A stretch of 64,000 nucleotides of DNA, from NCBI GenBank assembly GCA_023475025.1, contig JAMCWB010000004.1:62001-126000 (forward strand), written 5' to 3'. The notes below the pieces were generated by a model. The model saw nothing but the letters and a program-made list of their open reading frames with translations. It had not been told where the DNA came from and made no database searches. Made by a program: the position numbers and the translations under genes. The DNA comes from Gammaproteobacteria bacterium (GTDB lineage Bacteria; Pseudomonadota; Gammaproteobacteria; Pseudomonadales; Pseudomonadaceae). This document shows positions 39,644 through 48,942 of this stretch, in pieces (the first letter of the stretch is position 1; each line of letters opens with the position of its first letter).

Positions 39644-39661
39644 GTCTCGAGGACGGGGCGA

Positions 39662-39690
39662 ATATTAGGGTCAGGGGGCTTTGCTGTCAA
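39662..39690 (-). promoter_or_regulatory. Consensus sigma70 promoter of the tRNA operon
   Basis: On the - strand a perfect TTGACA (39690-39685), 17-nt spacer, TAATAT (39667-39662). The discriminator after the -10 is GC-rich (TCGCCCCG), as in stringently controlled stable-RNA promoters. Confidence 0.88.
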
Positions 39691-39724
39691 TAGAATTTTT
39701 TCCAAAACAGCGACTTAAAAGCCC

Positions 39725-42457
39725 TTACCCCGCCAACAACCCTCGCAAGACATAATGCAGGATGCCACCCGCCTTGAAGTAGTCAATCTCGTTGCCGGTG
39801 TCGATACGACAGATCACGTCGAACTTGACCTGATCGCCGTTGGTGCGGGTAGCGACCACAGACAGGGTTTGACCGGGTTTGAGATGGTCATCCAGCCCGT
39901 TGATATCAATGCGTTCATGCCCATCCAGACCCAGGGCTGAAACACTCTGGCCTTCCTGGAACTGCAGGGGCAAGACACCCATACCGACCAGGTTGGAGCG
40001 ATGGATGCGCTCAAAGCTCTCGGCAATGACGGCCTTGACGCCCAGCAGGTTGGTGCCTTTGGCTGCCCAGTCACGACTGGAGCCGGTGCCGTATTCCTTA
40101 CCGGCCAGCACAACCAGGGGCGTGGCGTCCTTCTGATAGCGCATGGCAGCATCGTAGATCGACATGCGATCACCGCTGGGTACGTGAATGGTTTCGCCAC
40201 CCTCCTCGCCGGCCAACATCAGGTTGCGGATGCGGATATTGGCAAAGGTACCCCGCATCATGACCTCGTGATTACCGCGGCGTGAACCGTAGGAGTTGAA
40301 GTCATCAGGCTTGATTCCCAGACTTTGCAGATATTCGCCTGCCGGTGAACTGGACTTGATGGAGCCCGCCGGGGAGATATGGTCGGTAGTGATGGAGTCG
40401 CCGAATACGGCCAGCACATAGGCCTGCTCGACCGGCTCAACCGCCAAAAGCGGCTGGTCAATCTGCTCGAAGTACGGGGGATTCTGTACATAGCTGGATT
40501 TGTCATCCCAGGCATAGGTACTGCTGTCTGGCACCTTGATGCCTTGCCAGTGCTCGTCGCCACTGAATACATCAGCGTAGCGTTCACGGAACATGTCTTG
40601 TTCAACCAGGGCAACAGCGTCGGCAATTTCTGCATTGCTGGGCCAGATATCCTGCAGGAAAACCGGCTGGTTGTTGGCGTCCAGCCCGAGTGGCTCGGTG
40701 GCCAGGTTCATGCGCGTATTACCGGCCAACGCATAGGCGACGACCAGCGGCGGCGATGCCAGCCAGTTGGCCTTGACCTGCTGATGCACGCGGCCTTCAA
40801 AGTTGCGGTTCCCGGAGAGTACCGAGGAGACCACAAGATCGTGTTCGGCAATGGCGTTGCTGATTGCGTCAGGCAGCGGGCCTGAATTACCGATACAGGT
40901 GGTGCAGCCGTAACCCACCAGGTTGAAACCCAGCTTGTCCAGGTAGTCATCCAGCCCCGCCTTGGCCAGGTAATCGGTGACCACCTTGGAGCCCGGTGCC
41001 AGCGATGACTTGACCCAGGGCTTGCGCTGCAGGCCTTTTTCCAGCGCTTTTTTCGCCACCAGGCCAGCGGCCATCATGACGCTGGGGTTGGACGTATTGG
41101 TACAGGAGGTAATGGCTGCGATGACCACGGCGCCATGGTTGAGCACCTGCTCCTCGCCGTCGATCACCACCACTGCCTCACCTTGCTGAGAGCCGACGGC
41201 GGTGCCACCACCGCCCTCACTTTCCAGTCGCGCTTCTTCCTGGTCCTCAGGCACGACCTGCAAGGCCAGCAAGTCGTCAAAGGCCTTGGGTACATTGCCG
41301 AGTGCAACGCGGTCCTGCGGGCGCTTGGGGCCGGCCAGGCTGGCCTCTACATCATTCATGTCCAGATGCAAGGTGGCGGTGAATACTGGTTCGTGTCCCG
41401 GCTCCCGCCATAGGCCCTGGGCCTTGCAATACGCTTCGACGCGCTCGATGACGGTATCCGGCCGCCCGGTCTGGCGCAGATAGCCCAGGGTCACTTCGTC
41501 GACCGGAAAGAAACCACAGGTGGCGCCGTATTCTGGTGCCATATTGGCAATTGTGGCGCGGTCGGCCAGCGGCAAATCAGCCAACCCGTCACCATAGAAT
41601 TCTACAAACTTGCCCACAACGCCGTGGGCGCGGAGCATCTGGGTGACGGTCAACACCAGGTCGGTCGCCGTCATACCCTCTTTCATCTTGCCGGTCAGCT
41701 TGAAGCCAACCACTTCGGGGATCAGCATAGAGACCGGCTGACCGAGCATGGCGGCTTCCGCCTCGATACCACCGACGCCCCAGCCAAGTACACCCAGGCC
41801 ATTGATCATGGTGGTATGTGAGTCGGTGCCCACCAGGGTATCCGGATAGGCACACTGTTCGCCGTCGCGTTCTTCGGCCCAGACGCTTTCCGCCAGATAC
41901 TCCAGGTTGACCTGATGGCAGATCCCGGTGCCCGGAGGCACCACGCGGAAATTATTGAAGGCCTGTTGCCCCCAGCGCAGAAAGGCGTAACGCTCACCGT
42001 TACGCTCCATTTCGATGGCGACATTGTCCTTGAAGGCGCTGGCATCGGCAAAGCGATCCACCATGACCGAGTGATCAATGACCAGATCTACCGGTGACAA
42101 GGGGTTGATCTGTTGTGGATCACCGCCCGCTTTGGCCACGGCATCGCGCATGGCGGCCAGGTCCACGACGGCCGGTACGCCGGTGAAGTCCTGCATCAGC
42201 ACCCGTGCCGGGCGGAACTGGATTTCCCGGGTTGAGCGCTGATCCTTGAGCCAATCAACAACAGCCTGACAGTCCTCCAGGGTGACTGTCGAGCCATCTT
42301 CATTGCGCAGCAGGTTTTCCAGCAGAACCTTGAGCGACATGGGCAGCCGACTGATATCACCCAGCTTTTCCGCCGCTTTGGGCAATGAGTGATAGTGGTA
42401 AGTCGCTGCACCAACAGCGAGTTCTTGCTGGCTGTTCAGGCTGTTCTTGACGCTCAT
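39725..42457 (-). CDS. acnA: Aconitate hydratase A
   Basis: 910 aa. Interconverts citrate and isocitrate. [4Fe-4S] ligands in [10 protein letters not shown] and [13 protein letters not shown]-terminal swivel domain with [13 protein letters not shown]. The start at 42457 follows AGGAGG; a further in-frame codon upstream is less likely. Back to back with aer, as in Pseudomonas. Confidence 0.96.
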   Translation of the reverse strand: MSVKNSLNSQQELAVGAATYHYHSLPKAAEKLGDISRLPMSLKVLLENLLRNEDGSTVTLEDCQAVVDWLKDQRSTREIQFRPARVLMQDFTGVPAVVDLAAMRDAVAKAGGDPQQINPLSPVDLVIDHSVMVDRFADASAFKDNVAIEMERNGERYAFLRWGQQAFNNFRVVPPGTGICHQVNLEYLAESVWAEERDGEQCAYPDTLVGTDSHTTMINGLGVLGWGVGGIEAEAAMLGQPVSMLIPEVVGFKLTGKMKEGMTATDLVLTVTQMLRAHGVVGKFVEFYGDGLADLPLADRATIANMAPEYGATCGFFPVDEVTLGYLRQTGRPDTVIERVEAYCKAQGLWREPGHEPVFTATLHLDMNDVEASLAGPKRPQDRVALGNVPKAFDDLLALQVVPEDQEEARLESEGGGGTAVGSQQGEAVVVIDGEEQVLNHGAVVIAAITSCTNTSNPSVMMAAGLVAKKALEKGLQRKPWVKSSLAPGSKVVTDYLAKAGLDDYLDKLGFNLVGYGCTTCIGNSGPLPDAISNAIAEHDLVVSSVLSGNRNFEGRVHQQVKANWLASPPLVVAYALAGNTRMNLATEPLGLDANNQPVFLQDIWPSNAEIADAVALVEQDMFRERYADVFSGDEHWQGIKVPDSSTYAWDDKSSYVQNPPYFEQIDQPLLAVEPVEQAYVLAVFGDSITTDHISPAGSIKSSSPAGEYLQSLGIKPDDFNSYGSRRGNHEVMMRGTFANIRIRNLMLAGEEGGETIHVPSGDRMSIYDAAMRYQKDATPLVVLAGKEYGTGSSRDWAAKGTNLLGVKAVIAESFERIHRSNLVGMGVLPLQFQEGQSVSALGLDGHERIDINGLDDHLKPGQTLSVVATRTNGDQVKFDVICRIDTGNEIDYFKAGGILHYVLRGLLAG

Positions 42458-42629
42458 GCTGACTCCTCCTGACATAACGCTGGCAGATGACCAGCGCCAA
42501 ATTGGTTATACTCCCCAGACTACAGGGTCTGATGTGGATACTTCAATGCAGATAAAGATCTGCAACCTGATGCCGATAACCACAGCATAGACCAATATAA
42601 GTCCTAGCCTTGCCGTCACCAGGATGCCC

Positions 42630-44186
42630 ATGCGAAACAACCAGCCCGTCACTCAGCGCAATCAGACGTTTCCCGACACCCAACGGCTGATCTCCACAAC
42701 TGATCTCAAGGGCATCATCCGCTATGCCAATGACGACTTTGTGGCTATCAGCGGTTTCAGTGCCGATGAACTGATCGGCAGTCCGCACAACCTGGTCCGC
42801 CATCCGGATGTGCCGGCAGCGGTTTTTGCTCACATGTGGGCCGACCTCAAGGCAGGCCGCAGCTGGATGGGCATCGTCAAGAATCGCTGCAAGAACGGTG
42901 ATCATTACTGGGTCAACGCCTATGTCACCCCGGTCTGGGAACGGGGTCAGGTCACCGGCTATGAGTCGGTCCGGGTCAAACCCACGGAACAACAGGTCAA
43001 GCGTGCCGAGGTGCTCTACCAGCGTCTCAATCGTGGCGGTAAGGCGATTCCTGGCAACTGGCAAGGTTTACTGGGCGATCTGGCGCCGATGCCCATCGTT
43101 GGTGGCATTACCGCCACACTCGGCAGCACATTCGGTGGTTGGGGCATTGCTGCCGGCCTGATTGTCAGTGTCCCCGCAGCCATGGCCTGGCGCGCCTGGC
43201 AGGAAGCGCGCCTGCAACGGATTATTCGCCAGGCATCACAGAGCATCAGCGACCCGCTGCTGGCGCAGATGTATACCCCCTACCGTGGCAGCCTTGCACA
43301 GCTGGAAATGGCGCTACTGAGCCAACAGGCCCGTTTACGCACCAGCCTCACCCGCCTGCTCGACAGTTCCGGGCAACTACGCCTGCAGGCCACCGAGGCC
43401 AGCCAGCTAGCGCTGGACAGCTCACACGGCCTTAGCCAACAGCGGCAGGAAACCGAGCAGGTCGCCACCGCGGTGAATGAAATGGCCGCGGCAACCCAGG
43501 AAGTATCCGGCAACGTTCAGCGCACAGCGGAATCAACCCGCCATGCCAGCGAGCTGGCCAGCCAGGGCAAGGCAGTGACCGAAGCAACCCGCCGTGCGAT
43601 CGAGCAACTGGCCAGTGCCGTGAATGCAGCTGCCGATGTCTCCAGTCAGTTAGCCAGTGATGCCCGGCAAATCGGTACTGTGGTAGATGTGATCAAGGGG
43701 ATTGCCGAACAAACCAATCTGCTGGCACTCAATGCCGCCATCGAGGCGGCCCGGGCCGGTGAGCAAGGACGCGGCTTTGCCGTGGTTGCCGATGAAGTGC
43801 GCGCCCTGGCCAGCCGCACAGCTGATTCCACCGAGCAGATTCACGGATTGATTGCCAATCTGCAGCAAGCGGCAGAAAAGGCCGTTACAGCCATGCAGCA
43901 AGGGCATGAGCAAGCGGATCACGGACTGGAGCGGGTAGTAGCGGCAGACGAGGCGCTGGACGGCATCAGTCAGGCCATTGTGCAGATCAATGATATGGCC
44001 AACCAGATTGCCAGTGCCGCCGAAGAGCAAAGCGCTGTGGCGGAAGAAATCAACCGCAATATCACCACCATTGCCGACTTGTCGGAATCAACTGCCGCCA
44101 AGGCTCAACGCAGTGCTGATCTGAGCATCGAGCTTGCCGATACCGCAGGGCAACAGGCCGAGCTGGTAGAGCGCTTCAACCGCTAG
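42630..44186 (+). CDS. aer: Aer-like aerotaxis receptor (PAS + methyl-accepting domain)
   Basis: 518 aa. The N-terminal PAS domain (about 10-115) is of the FAD-binding Aer kind ([28 protein letters not shown]). Two hydrophobic runs (about 150-190) form a membrane hairpin. The signalling tip is [20 protein letters not shown] (about 365-385). Start at 42630, with AGGA 5 nt upstream, is preferred to 42624. Senses redox or energy state and signals to CheA. It sits divergent from acnA, which gives it redox-related company. Confidence 0.92.
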   Translation: MRNNQPVTQRNQTFPDTQRLISTTDLKGIIRYANDDFVAISGFSADELIGSPHNLVRHPDVPAAVFAHMWADLKAGRSWMGIVKNRCKNGDHYWVNAYVTPVWERGQVTGYESVRVKPTEQQVKRAEVLYQRLNRGGKAIPGNWQGLLGDLAPMPIVGGITATLGSTFGGWGIAAGLIVSVPAAMAWRAWQEARLQRIIRQASQSISDPLLAQMYTPYRGSLAQLEMALLSQQARLRTSLTRLLDSSGQLRLQATEASQLALDSSHGLSQQRQETEQVATAVNEMAAATQEVSGNVQRTAESTRHASELASQGKAVTEATRRAIEQLASAVNAAADVSSQLASDARQIGTVVDVIKGIAEQTNLLALNAAIEAARAGEQGRGFAVVADEVRALASRTADSTEQIHGLIANLQQAAEKAVTAMQQGHEQADHGLERVVAADEALDGISQAIVQINDMANQIASAAEEQSAVAEEINRNITTIADLSESTAAKAQRSADLSIELADTAGQQAELVERFNR

Positions 44187-44195
44187 TCAAACCAA

Positions 44196-44224
44196 CCGGG
44201 GCTGGCGACAACGGACAGCCCCGG
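44196..44224. terminator. Hairpin between convergent aer and uspA
   Basis: CCGGGGCTG (44196-44204) pairs with CAGCCCCGG (44216-44224), 11-nt loop. No strong T-tract on either side. Confidence 0.55.
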
Positions 44225-44230
44225 GCGCAA

Positions 44231-44659
44231 TTATTTCACCAACAACACCGGCACCGGCACTTCGTGCACAATCCGCGTGGCGACTGAACCGAGCACCAGG
44301 TTGCCCAGATTGCTCATACCCCGCGTCCCCATTACTACGGTGTTGCAACCGAAGCTCTTGACCGCCTTGACCACTTCACCAATCACCTCTCCGATCACGG
44401 CATGGGTCTCAAAATCAATGCCCGCCGCTTCCAGCAGTCTGGCGGCATCGACATTGGTTTCCTGACCGTGCTGCAGTGCACCCTCACGTAATTGCTCCAG
44501 CATGCTGGCTGACACATAGTTGCCATACAGCTTGGGTTCGCTCTGCACGTTGATCACATGCACCTTGATGGCCGGATACTCGGCAGAAAAATCGACCAGA
44601 TATTGAATTGCGCGTTTGGCGCTGGATGACCCGTCGAAGGGTACCAATACGTTTTGCAT
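44231..44659 (-). CDS. Universal stress protein, UspA family
   Basis: 142 aa single Usp domain. N-terminal VLVPFDGSSSAKRA and the ATP-binding signature GTRGMSNLGNLVLGSVA, so probably nucleotide-binding. A possible ANR/FNR box lies upstream, consistent with anaerobic induction of Usp proteins in Pseudomonas. Confidence 0.92.
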   Translation of the reverse strand: MQNVLVPFDGSSSAKRAIQYLVDFSAEYPAIKVHVINVQSEPKLYGNYVSASMLEQLREGALQHGQETNVDAARLLEAAGIDFETHAVIGEVIGEVVKAVKSFGCNTVVMGTRGMSNLGNLVLGSVATRIVHEVPVPVLLVK

Positions 44660-44701
44660 AGAGCGTCCTTTTGGTTTCCAATAATCAGCATGGCTTGCAG
44701 C

Positions 44702-44758
44702 AGTATAGCCAACTTTGAGTGTCGCAAATCAGCCCAGCCCTTAACTGACCCAGATCAA
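44702..44758 (-). promoter_or_regulatory. Candidate uspA promoter with ANR/FNR-like box
   Basis: On the - strand TTGAT-CTGG-GTCAG (44758-44745) matches the TTGAT-N4-ATCAA consensus at 8 of 10 positions. A -10 TATACT lies at 44707-44702. The box-to-promoter distance suits a class I arrangement better than -41.5. The box also sits 2 bp from the divergent GNAT start codon. Confidence 0.45.
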
Positions 44759-44760
44759 GT

Positions 44761-45165
44761 ATGCGCATAGAAATAATCGCAGAGATCGCACACCCCCTGG
44801 TCAACCGCTTCTACAAGTCACAGGGCAGCCGCATGCGCGCGCGGGGTGGCCACCAGGTCTGGGTATTGCGTAATCCGGATATCGCCTGCGCGCTATGCCT
44901 TGAGCCGATCGGCGGGGGCTTCTGGCTGACCAGCCTGTGCACCGCTGTAGAGCAACGTCACCAGGGACTGGCCAGACACCTGATAACCGGCTGCCTGGAC
45001 CACCTCAACAGCCCTGTATGGCTATTCTGTGCGCCGGAACTGGCCCCGCTCTATCTCGCCTGCGGCTTTACGCCCGCTGCTCAGCTGCCCCTCACCTTGC
45101 AGCAACGTCTGCAGCGTTATCAAAGGCACAAGCGCCTGATTGCCATGCAGTGCACCAGCGTTTAA
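44761..45165 (+). CDS. GNAT-family N-acetyltransferase
   Basis: 134 aa. The acetyl-CoA motif is in VEQRHQGLARHLITG (about 60-75), followed by the CAPELAPLYLACGF segment typical of GNAT folds. Substrate unknown. No Shine-Dalgarno signal is seen before ATG 44761, which abuts the ANR-like box. Confidence 0.78.
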   Translation: MRIEIIAEIAHPLVNRFYKSQGSRMRARGGHQVWVLRNPDIACALCLEPIGGGFWLTSLCTAVEQRHQGLARHLITGCLDHLNSPVWLFCAPELAPLYLACGFTPAAQLPLTLQQRLQRYQRHKRLIAMQCTSV

Positions 45166-45236
45166 CCCCAAGCGCCATCATGGTGCGTAGCGGAACTGAA
45201 ATCACAGCGACATAAAACCGTAAAATAACCCTAACC

Positions 45237-45257
45237 ATTTGTTTTAATTCAACAAAT
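45237..45257. promoter_or_regulatory. Palindrome upstream of the porin promoter
   Basis: ATTTGTT, 7-nt spacer, AACAAAT: a perfect inverted repeat just upstream of the -24 element, placed like an operator. It does not match the NtrC consensus. Confidence 0.4.
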
Positions 45258-45263
45258 AGAAAC

Positions 45264-45279
45264 TGGCATAGTTTCTGCT
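45264..45279 (+). promoter_or_regulatory. Candidate sigma54 promoter of the TorF-like porin
   Basis: CTGGCAT-AGTTT-CTGCT: GG at 45265-45266 and GC at 45277-45278 with 10 nt between. Close to the consensus but with T in place of the C at the end of the -24 element. It predicts a start near 45290. Confidence 0.55.
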
Positions 45280-45340
45280 CAGGTGTTATCGCCAACGCAT
45301 TCAACACGATTGAATTTTTCACACAACGGGGATACACCAC

Positions 45341-46042
45341 ATGATGAAGAAACTTGCCATTGCCATCGCTACCGCCAGCACCTTGAGTGTTGCCAGCATG
45401 GCGCAAGCCGAAACCTTTGACACCGCTATCGGCGAGCTGGATGTCAGCATGACCGCCACACTGGCCACTGACTATATCTGGCGCGGTCAGTCGCAAACCG
45501 CCGGCAAAGGTGCGGTACAGGGCAGCCTGGATATCGCCCATGAAAGCGGCCTGTATATTGGCGCCTGGGGCTCCAACGTTGACTTCGGTGATGATGACGA
45601 CTCCACCATCGAGCTGGACTACTATGTTGGTTTCGGCGCTGATATCACGCCGGATGTCAGCTACGACATCAGCTGGAACTCATACACCTTCCCTGGTGCA
45701 AACGACAATAACGTCGAGGAATGGGTTCTGGGCGTAGGTCTGTTCGGCTTTGATCTGGCGGCCAAGTACGCCTATGATCCCGAAAGTTCACGTTATTACA
45801 GTGTCGGCTACGGCTTTGACTTACCACAGGGCTTTGGCCTGGGCCTGCATGTTGGCTACGGCGATAACAGCGATGACACCTACCGCGACTGGGCCGCCAC
45901 CGTATCTAAAGAGTTCCTCGGCCTTGATCTGGCATTGATGTATTCTGACACCAACATCAGCAGTGACGACTGCCGCGCAGACTACGGAACCAGCCGTTCC
46001 TGCAGCTCCAACTGGACGCTGTCAGCCACCAAGAGCTTCTAA
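45341..46042 (+). CDS. TorF-family putative outer-membrane porin
   Basis: 233 aa. Signal peptide (MMKKLAIAIATASTLSVASM, cleaved near AQA-E), then alternating beta strands and the family opening LATDYIWRGQSQT. C-terminal Phe (LSATKSF), the usual outer-membrane signature. Close relatives often sit next to glnK-amtB and respond to nitrogen status, which fits the putative sigma54 promoter. Transported solute unknown. Confidence 0.82.
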   Translation: MMKKLAIAIATASTLSVASMAQAETFDTAIGELDVSMTATLATDYIWRGQSQTAGKGAVQGSLDIAHESGLYIGAWGSNVDFGDDDDSTIELDYYVGFGADITPDVSYDISWNSYTFPGANDNNVEEWVLGVGLFGFDLAAKYAYDPESSRYYSVGYGFDLPQGFGLGLHVGYGDNSDDTYRDWAATVSKEFLGLDLALMYSDTNISSDDCRADYGTSRSCSSNWTLSATKSF

Positions 46043-46049
46043 GCTCGTA

Positions 46050-46128
46050 CCCATAGCGCAGCTGCGCTATGGGGTTGAAAAGTGCTTCTTCAGCTTTAAC
46101 CCGGTAGCCACGACTGCCGGGTTTTTTT
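46050..46128 (+). terminator. Two consecutive hairpins after the porin gene
   Basis: A 24-nt palindrome (46050-46073, CCCATAGCGCAG half-site) is followed by an intrinsic terminator (AACCCGGTAG 46098-46107, CTGCCGGGTT 46113-46122, T7). Confidence 0.82.
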
Positions 46129-46384
46129 ATGCCGGCAAACTGACCTGCTCCAGCAGGCTAATAATCTGCATGGCCTCTTCGCGGCTGTCACCACAGATTG
46201 CCATTTCCGCCTGGAATCCAGCACACACAGCCGGCCGCTCCGGCTTACCAAACAAGCGACAACGCCAGGCAGCATCCAGGTGTGGACAGGCAACGCCTGC
46301 AGGCTTACCCTCTGGCAACCCTGGCATGGGGCTGGAAATCGATGGCGCTATACAGCAGGCGGCGCAGCCACTGCGGCACTGCAT
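46127..46384 (-). CDS. YkgJ-family cysteine-cluster protein
   Basis: 85 aa. Cys pattern CRSGCAACC ... VACPHL ... WRCRLF ... VCAGF typical of YkgJ, probably a zinc or iron-sulfur site. Function unknown. ATG 46384 overlaps the preceding stop by 1 nt (TGATG); a GTG one codon earlier is the alternative. Confidence 0.82.
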   Translation of the reverse strand: MQCRSGCAACCIAPSISSPMPGLPEGKPAGVACPHLDAAWRCRLFGKPERPAVCAGFQAEMAICGDSREEAMQIISLLEQVSLPA

Positions 46385-47253
46385 CACGCACCCTTGAGCC
46401 GGGTAATCAGGCTGGAGGTATCCCAGCGTCCCCCGCCCTTCGCCTGTACATCGGCATAGAATTGATCGACCAGCGCAGTCACCGGTAACTGACTGCCATT
46501 GCGCCGTGCTTCATCCAGCACGATAGCCAGATCCTTGCGCATCCAGTCAACCGCAAAGCCGAAGTCAAACTCCCCGGCCAGCATGCTCTGATGGCGATTA
46601 TCCAGTTGCCAGGACTGGGCTGCTCCCTGACTGATGACCGCCATCGCGGCCTCACCATCCAGACCTGCCTGCTGGGCAAAATGCAGCGCCTCGGACAGCC
46701 CCTGCAAGAGGCCAGCAATACACACCTGATTGACCATTTTGGTCAATTGACCGCTACCGACCGGGCCCATCAGTCGCTGCATGCGAGCGTAGGCGCCAAG
46801 CACTGGCGAGACCTGCTGATAAGCCGACTCCTCACCACCCAGCATGATGGTCAGCTGGCCCTTCTCGGCCCCGGCCTGCCCGCCGGATACCGGTGCATCG
46901 AGAAAGCACACGCCCTGCTCTGCCGCTTTGGCAGCCAGTTCACGTGCCACGTTGGCTGACGCCGTGGTGTGATCGACAATCACAGCTCCAGCAGATACAG
47001 CGGACAACACCCCATGCGGGCCACTGACAACGGCGCGCAGGTCATCATCGTTACCGACACAGATAAACACCATATCCTGCCCCGCTGCGGCGGCAGCGGG
47101 CGTTGCCTCGCTACGGCCTGGAAACTCGGCCAGCCACTGCTTGGCTTTTGCCGCGGTTCTGTTATACACAGTTACCTGATGCCCAGCGCGGGCCAGATGA
47201 CCGGCCATGGGGAAGCCCATGACACCCAGCCCGAGAAATGCCACTTTTGCCAT
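46384..47253 (-). CDS. NAD(P)-dependent beta-hydroxyacid dehydrogenase
   Basis: 289 aa, 3-hydroxyisobutyrate dehydrogenase family. Rossmann motif FLGLGVMGFPMAGHLARAG, signature DAPVSGGQAGAEKG and catalytic Lys in GSGQLTKMVNQ. Substrate could be 3-hydroxyisobutyrate, tartronate semialdehyde, serine or another beta-hydroxyacid. Confidence 0.85.
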   Translation of the reverse strand: MAKVAFLGLGVMGFPMAGHLARAGHQVTVYNRTAAKAKQWLAEFPGRSEATPAAAAAGQDMVFICVGNDDDLRAVVSGPHGVLSAVSAGAVIVDHTTASANVARELAAKAAEQGVCFLDAPVSGGQAGAEKGQLTIMLGGEESAYQQVSPVLGAYARMQRLMGPVGSGQLTKMVNQVCIAGLLQGLSEALHFAQQAGLDGEAAMAVISQGAAQSWQLDNRHQSMLAGEFDFGFAVDWMRKDLAIVLDEARRNGSQLPVTALVDQFYADVQAKGGGRWDTSSLITRLKGA

Positions 47254-47324
47254 ATTTCACCTCCGCAAACAAAACAGCCACACCCAAAGGCGTGGCTGAT
47301 AATGCTGCTGATAATACCAAAGAG

Positions 47325-48674
47325 TCAGTCTTCGTGTGGAATCGGATCCGGGTTGCGATCCCAGCCCACCAGCAACACCGTTGCCAGCACCCCAAAGGTC
47401 AGACCGATCCAGGGCTCGAAAAATGCCAGTGCCGCCCCGATCAATACAACGGTACCACGCGACGTATTGTTCTGCGGGATGGACATTGCCACATAGGCGC
47501 AGGCAAAACCGGTCAGCACCAGGGTCAGGGACAGCGCCACACCCAACAGTGGCTGCAGACCGGTCAACAAGGGCAGCAGGAAGAACAGCAGCGGAATACC
47601 CATCAGGTAATAGGATGCCAGACCGCTATGCAGGCTGTTCATGCCTTTGACGCCCTGCTTCCAGCGCTGCACGATAATGACCTGAACCCCGGTCCACATG
47701 GCACCCTGGGTCGGGAAGAAGGGAGCAAAGACCCCCATCAGGGCATTACGGATACCGACCGACAAGTGCGTGCGTGTCGGATTGATATCGATATGCTCAT
47801 CCTGACGCTTGGTCAGACCATCGCGAATCACCTCGTTACCGGTCACCATGTCACCGAACAGGATCACATAGGTAATGATCGCCAACGGGATACCCTGCAG
47901 GAACATCTCCAGGCTGGGCCAACCAATGGCAAAGGGAGACATCTGGTTCCAGGCGTCAGCCACCGGCGGAATCAGGATACCCCACTGGATGTCGTAGCTG
48001 ACCTCGCCCACCATGGGACCGACCACACCCGCAATAATGAAGCCAGGTAGCAGGCCCAGGGCGCCAATAATGGCAAACACCTTGTACTTTTCCTTGAGCT
48101 TCTGCATCGGCAAGGAGAAGGCAAAGATCAGGCACACGGCGCACGCCAGAGTGATCGCAATCGGCTGTTGGAACAGAAAACGCTCGGCATCGTCAATGAA
48201 TACCCGCTTCAAGGCGGCAATGGCTGCGCCGAGAATAATCCCGGCCTTGAGCGTATCAGGCAGCCAGAGCACGAACTTCTTGCCGAGTCCGCTGACCCCG
48301 AGAAATACCAGAAGTATGGCAAAGTTAAGCGATAGAGCGGTCATCGCCTGGAAGCGTGATGCCGGGTCGTCATACCCACCGAGAACATAGGCGAGCACCA
48401 GAGGCAATGCTGGCGTAATCCACCCGGGCGCGTAGGGCTCACCAAATATAATGATCGCCGATCCTAACAGGATCGAATGAATCATGGAGACGGCCACGGC
48501 CTCTTCAAAGCTGAGGCCGAAAAACTCCATCATCAATGGAATCAGGGCAAGGCCTGTAGCTGCTGCCACAAACAGCCCCTGCAAGGCTTCCTGCCAATAG
48601 AACCGTGTGTGATAGAAGGGAAGGCGAAAGGTGAAGGGGCCCCAGCGCCAGCCGGGAAGCTCGGGTTTTGACAT
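47325..48674 (-). CDS. NCS2-like (xanthine/uracil-type) permease
   Basis: 449 aa with about 12 hydrophobic segments. Family-like features: an early FFGLSFEEAVAVSM region and a polar segment DMVTGNEVIRDGLTKRQDE. The start at 48674 (MSKPELPGW) has GGAG upstream and drops a 34-residue non-conserved extension. Substrate unknown. The assignment to the nucleobase:cation symporter family comes from overall architecture, so it is less certain than the topology. Confidence 0.6.
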   Translation of the reverse strand: MSKPELPGWRWGPFTFRLPFYHTRFYWQEALQGLFVAAATGLALIPLMMEFFGLSFEEAVAVSMIHSILLGSAIIIFGEPYAPGWITPALPLVLAYVLGGYDDPASRFQAMTALSLNFAILLVFLGVSGLGKKFVLWLPDTLKAGIILGAAIAALKRVFIDDAERFLFQQPIAITLACAVCLIFAFSLPMQKLKEKYKVFAIIGALGLLPGFIIAGVVGPMVGEVSYDIQWGILIPPVADAWNQMSPFAIGWPSLEMFLQGIPLAIITYVILFGDMVTGNEVIRDGLTKRQDEHIDINPTRTHLSVGIRNALMGVFAPFFPTQGAMWTGVQVIIVQRWKQGVKGMNSLHSGLASYYLMGIPLLFFLLPLLTGLQPLLGVALSLTLVLTGFACAYVAMSIPQNNTSRGTVVLIGAALAFFEPWIGLTFGVLATVLLVGWDRNPDPIPHED

Positions 48675-48796
48675 GGCACTCTCCGTGACTTTTTGACTTG
48701 TTCTAGTAATTTCCGAGACGGATCGGATTTGCTGGTCATTATGCCGTGTGTTGCCTGCCCGTGCATACGGCCGCATGCAGCAAAGCCCAGCACTGA

Positions 48797-48865
48797 CCAG
48801 AGCGCCTTGTCAGCCCTGCCGAGTCAGCGCAACCCATGCAAACCAGCGCTGACAGGGGGCTCTGG
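48797..48865 (-). promoter_or_regulatory. Structured region with alternative helices upstream of the permease
   Basis: On the - strand an outer stem CCAGAGC/GCTCTGG (48865-48859 with 48803-48797) encloses GTCAGCGC, which can pair with GCGCTGAC (8 bp, 48853-48846 with 48830-48823). The overlapping TGTCAGC can instead pair with GCTGACA (7 bp, 48854-48848 with 48814-48808). The two helices exclude each other. It lies 120-190 bp before the permease start and about 80 bp after the RND permease stop. Confidence 0.4.
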
Positions 48866-48942
48866 CCGTTCGCCGCAATTACCAACCGATGCGAACAGCT
48901 CTCAACCACACCACACCTGCATTATCACAAGCATGAATAGCG

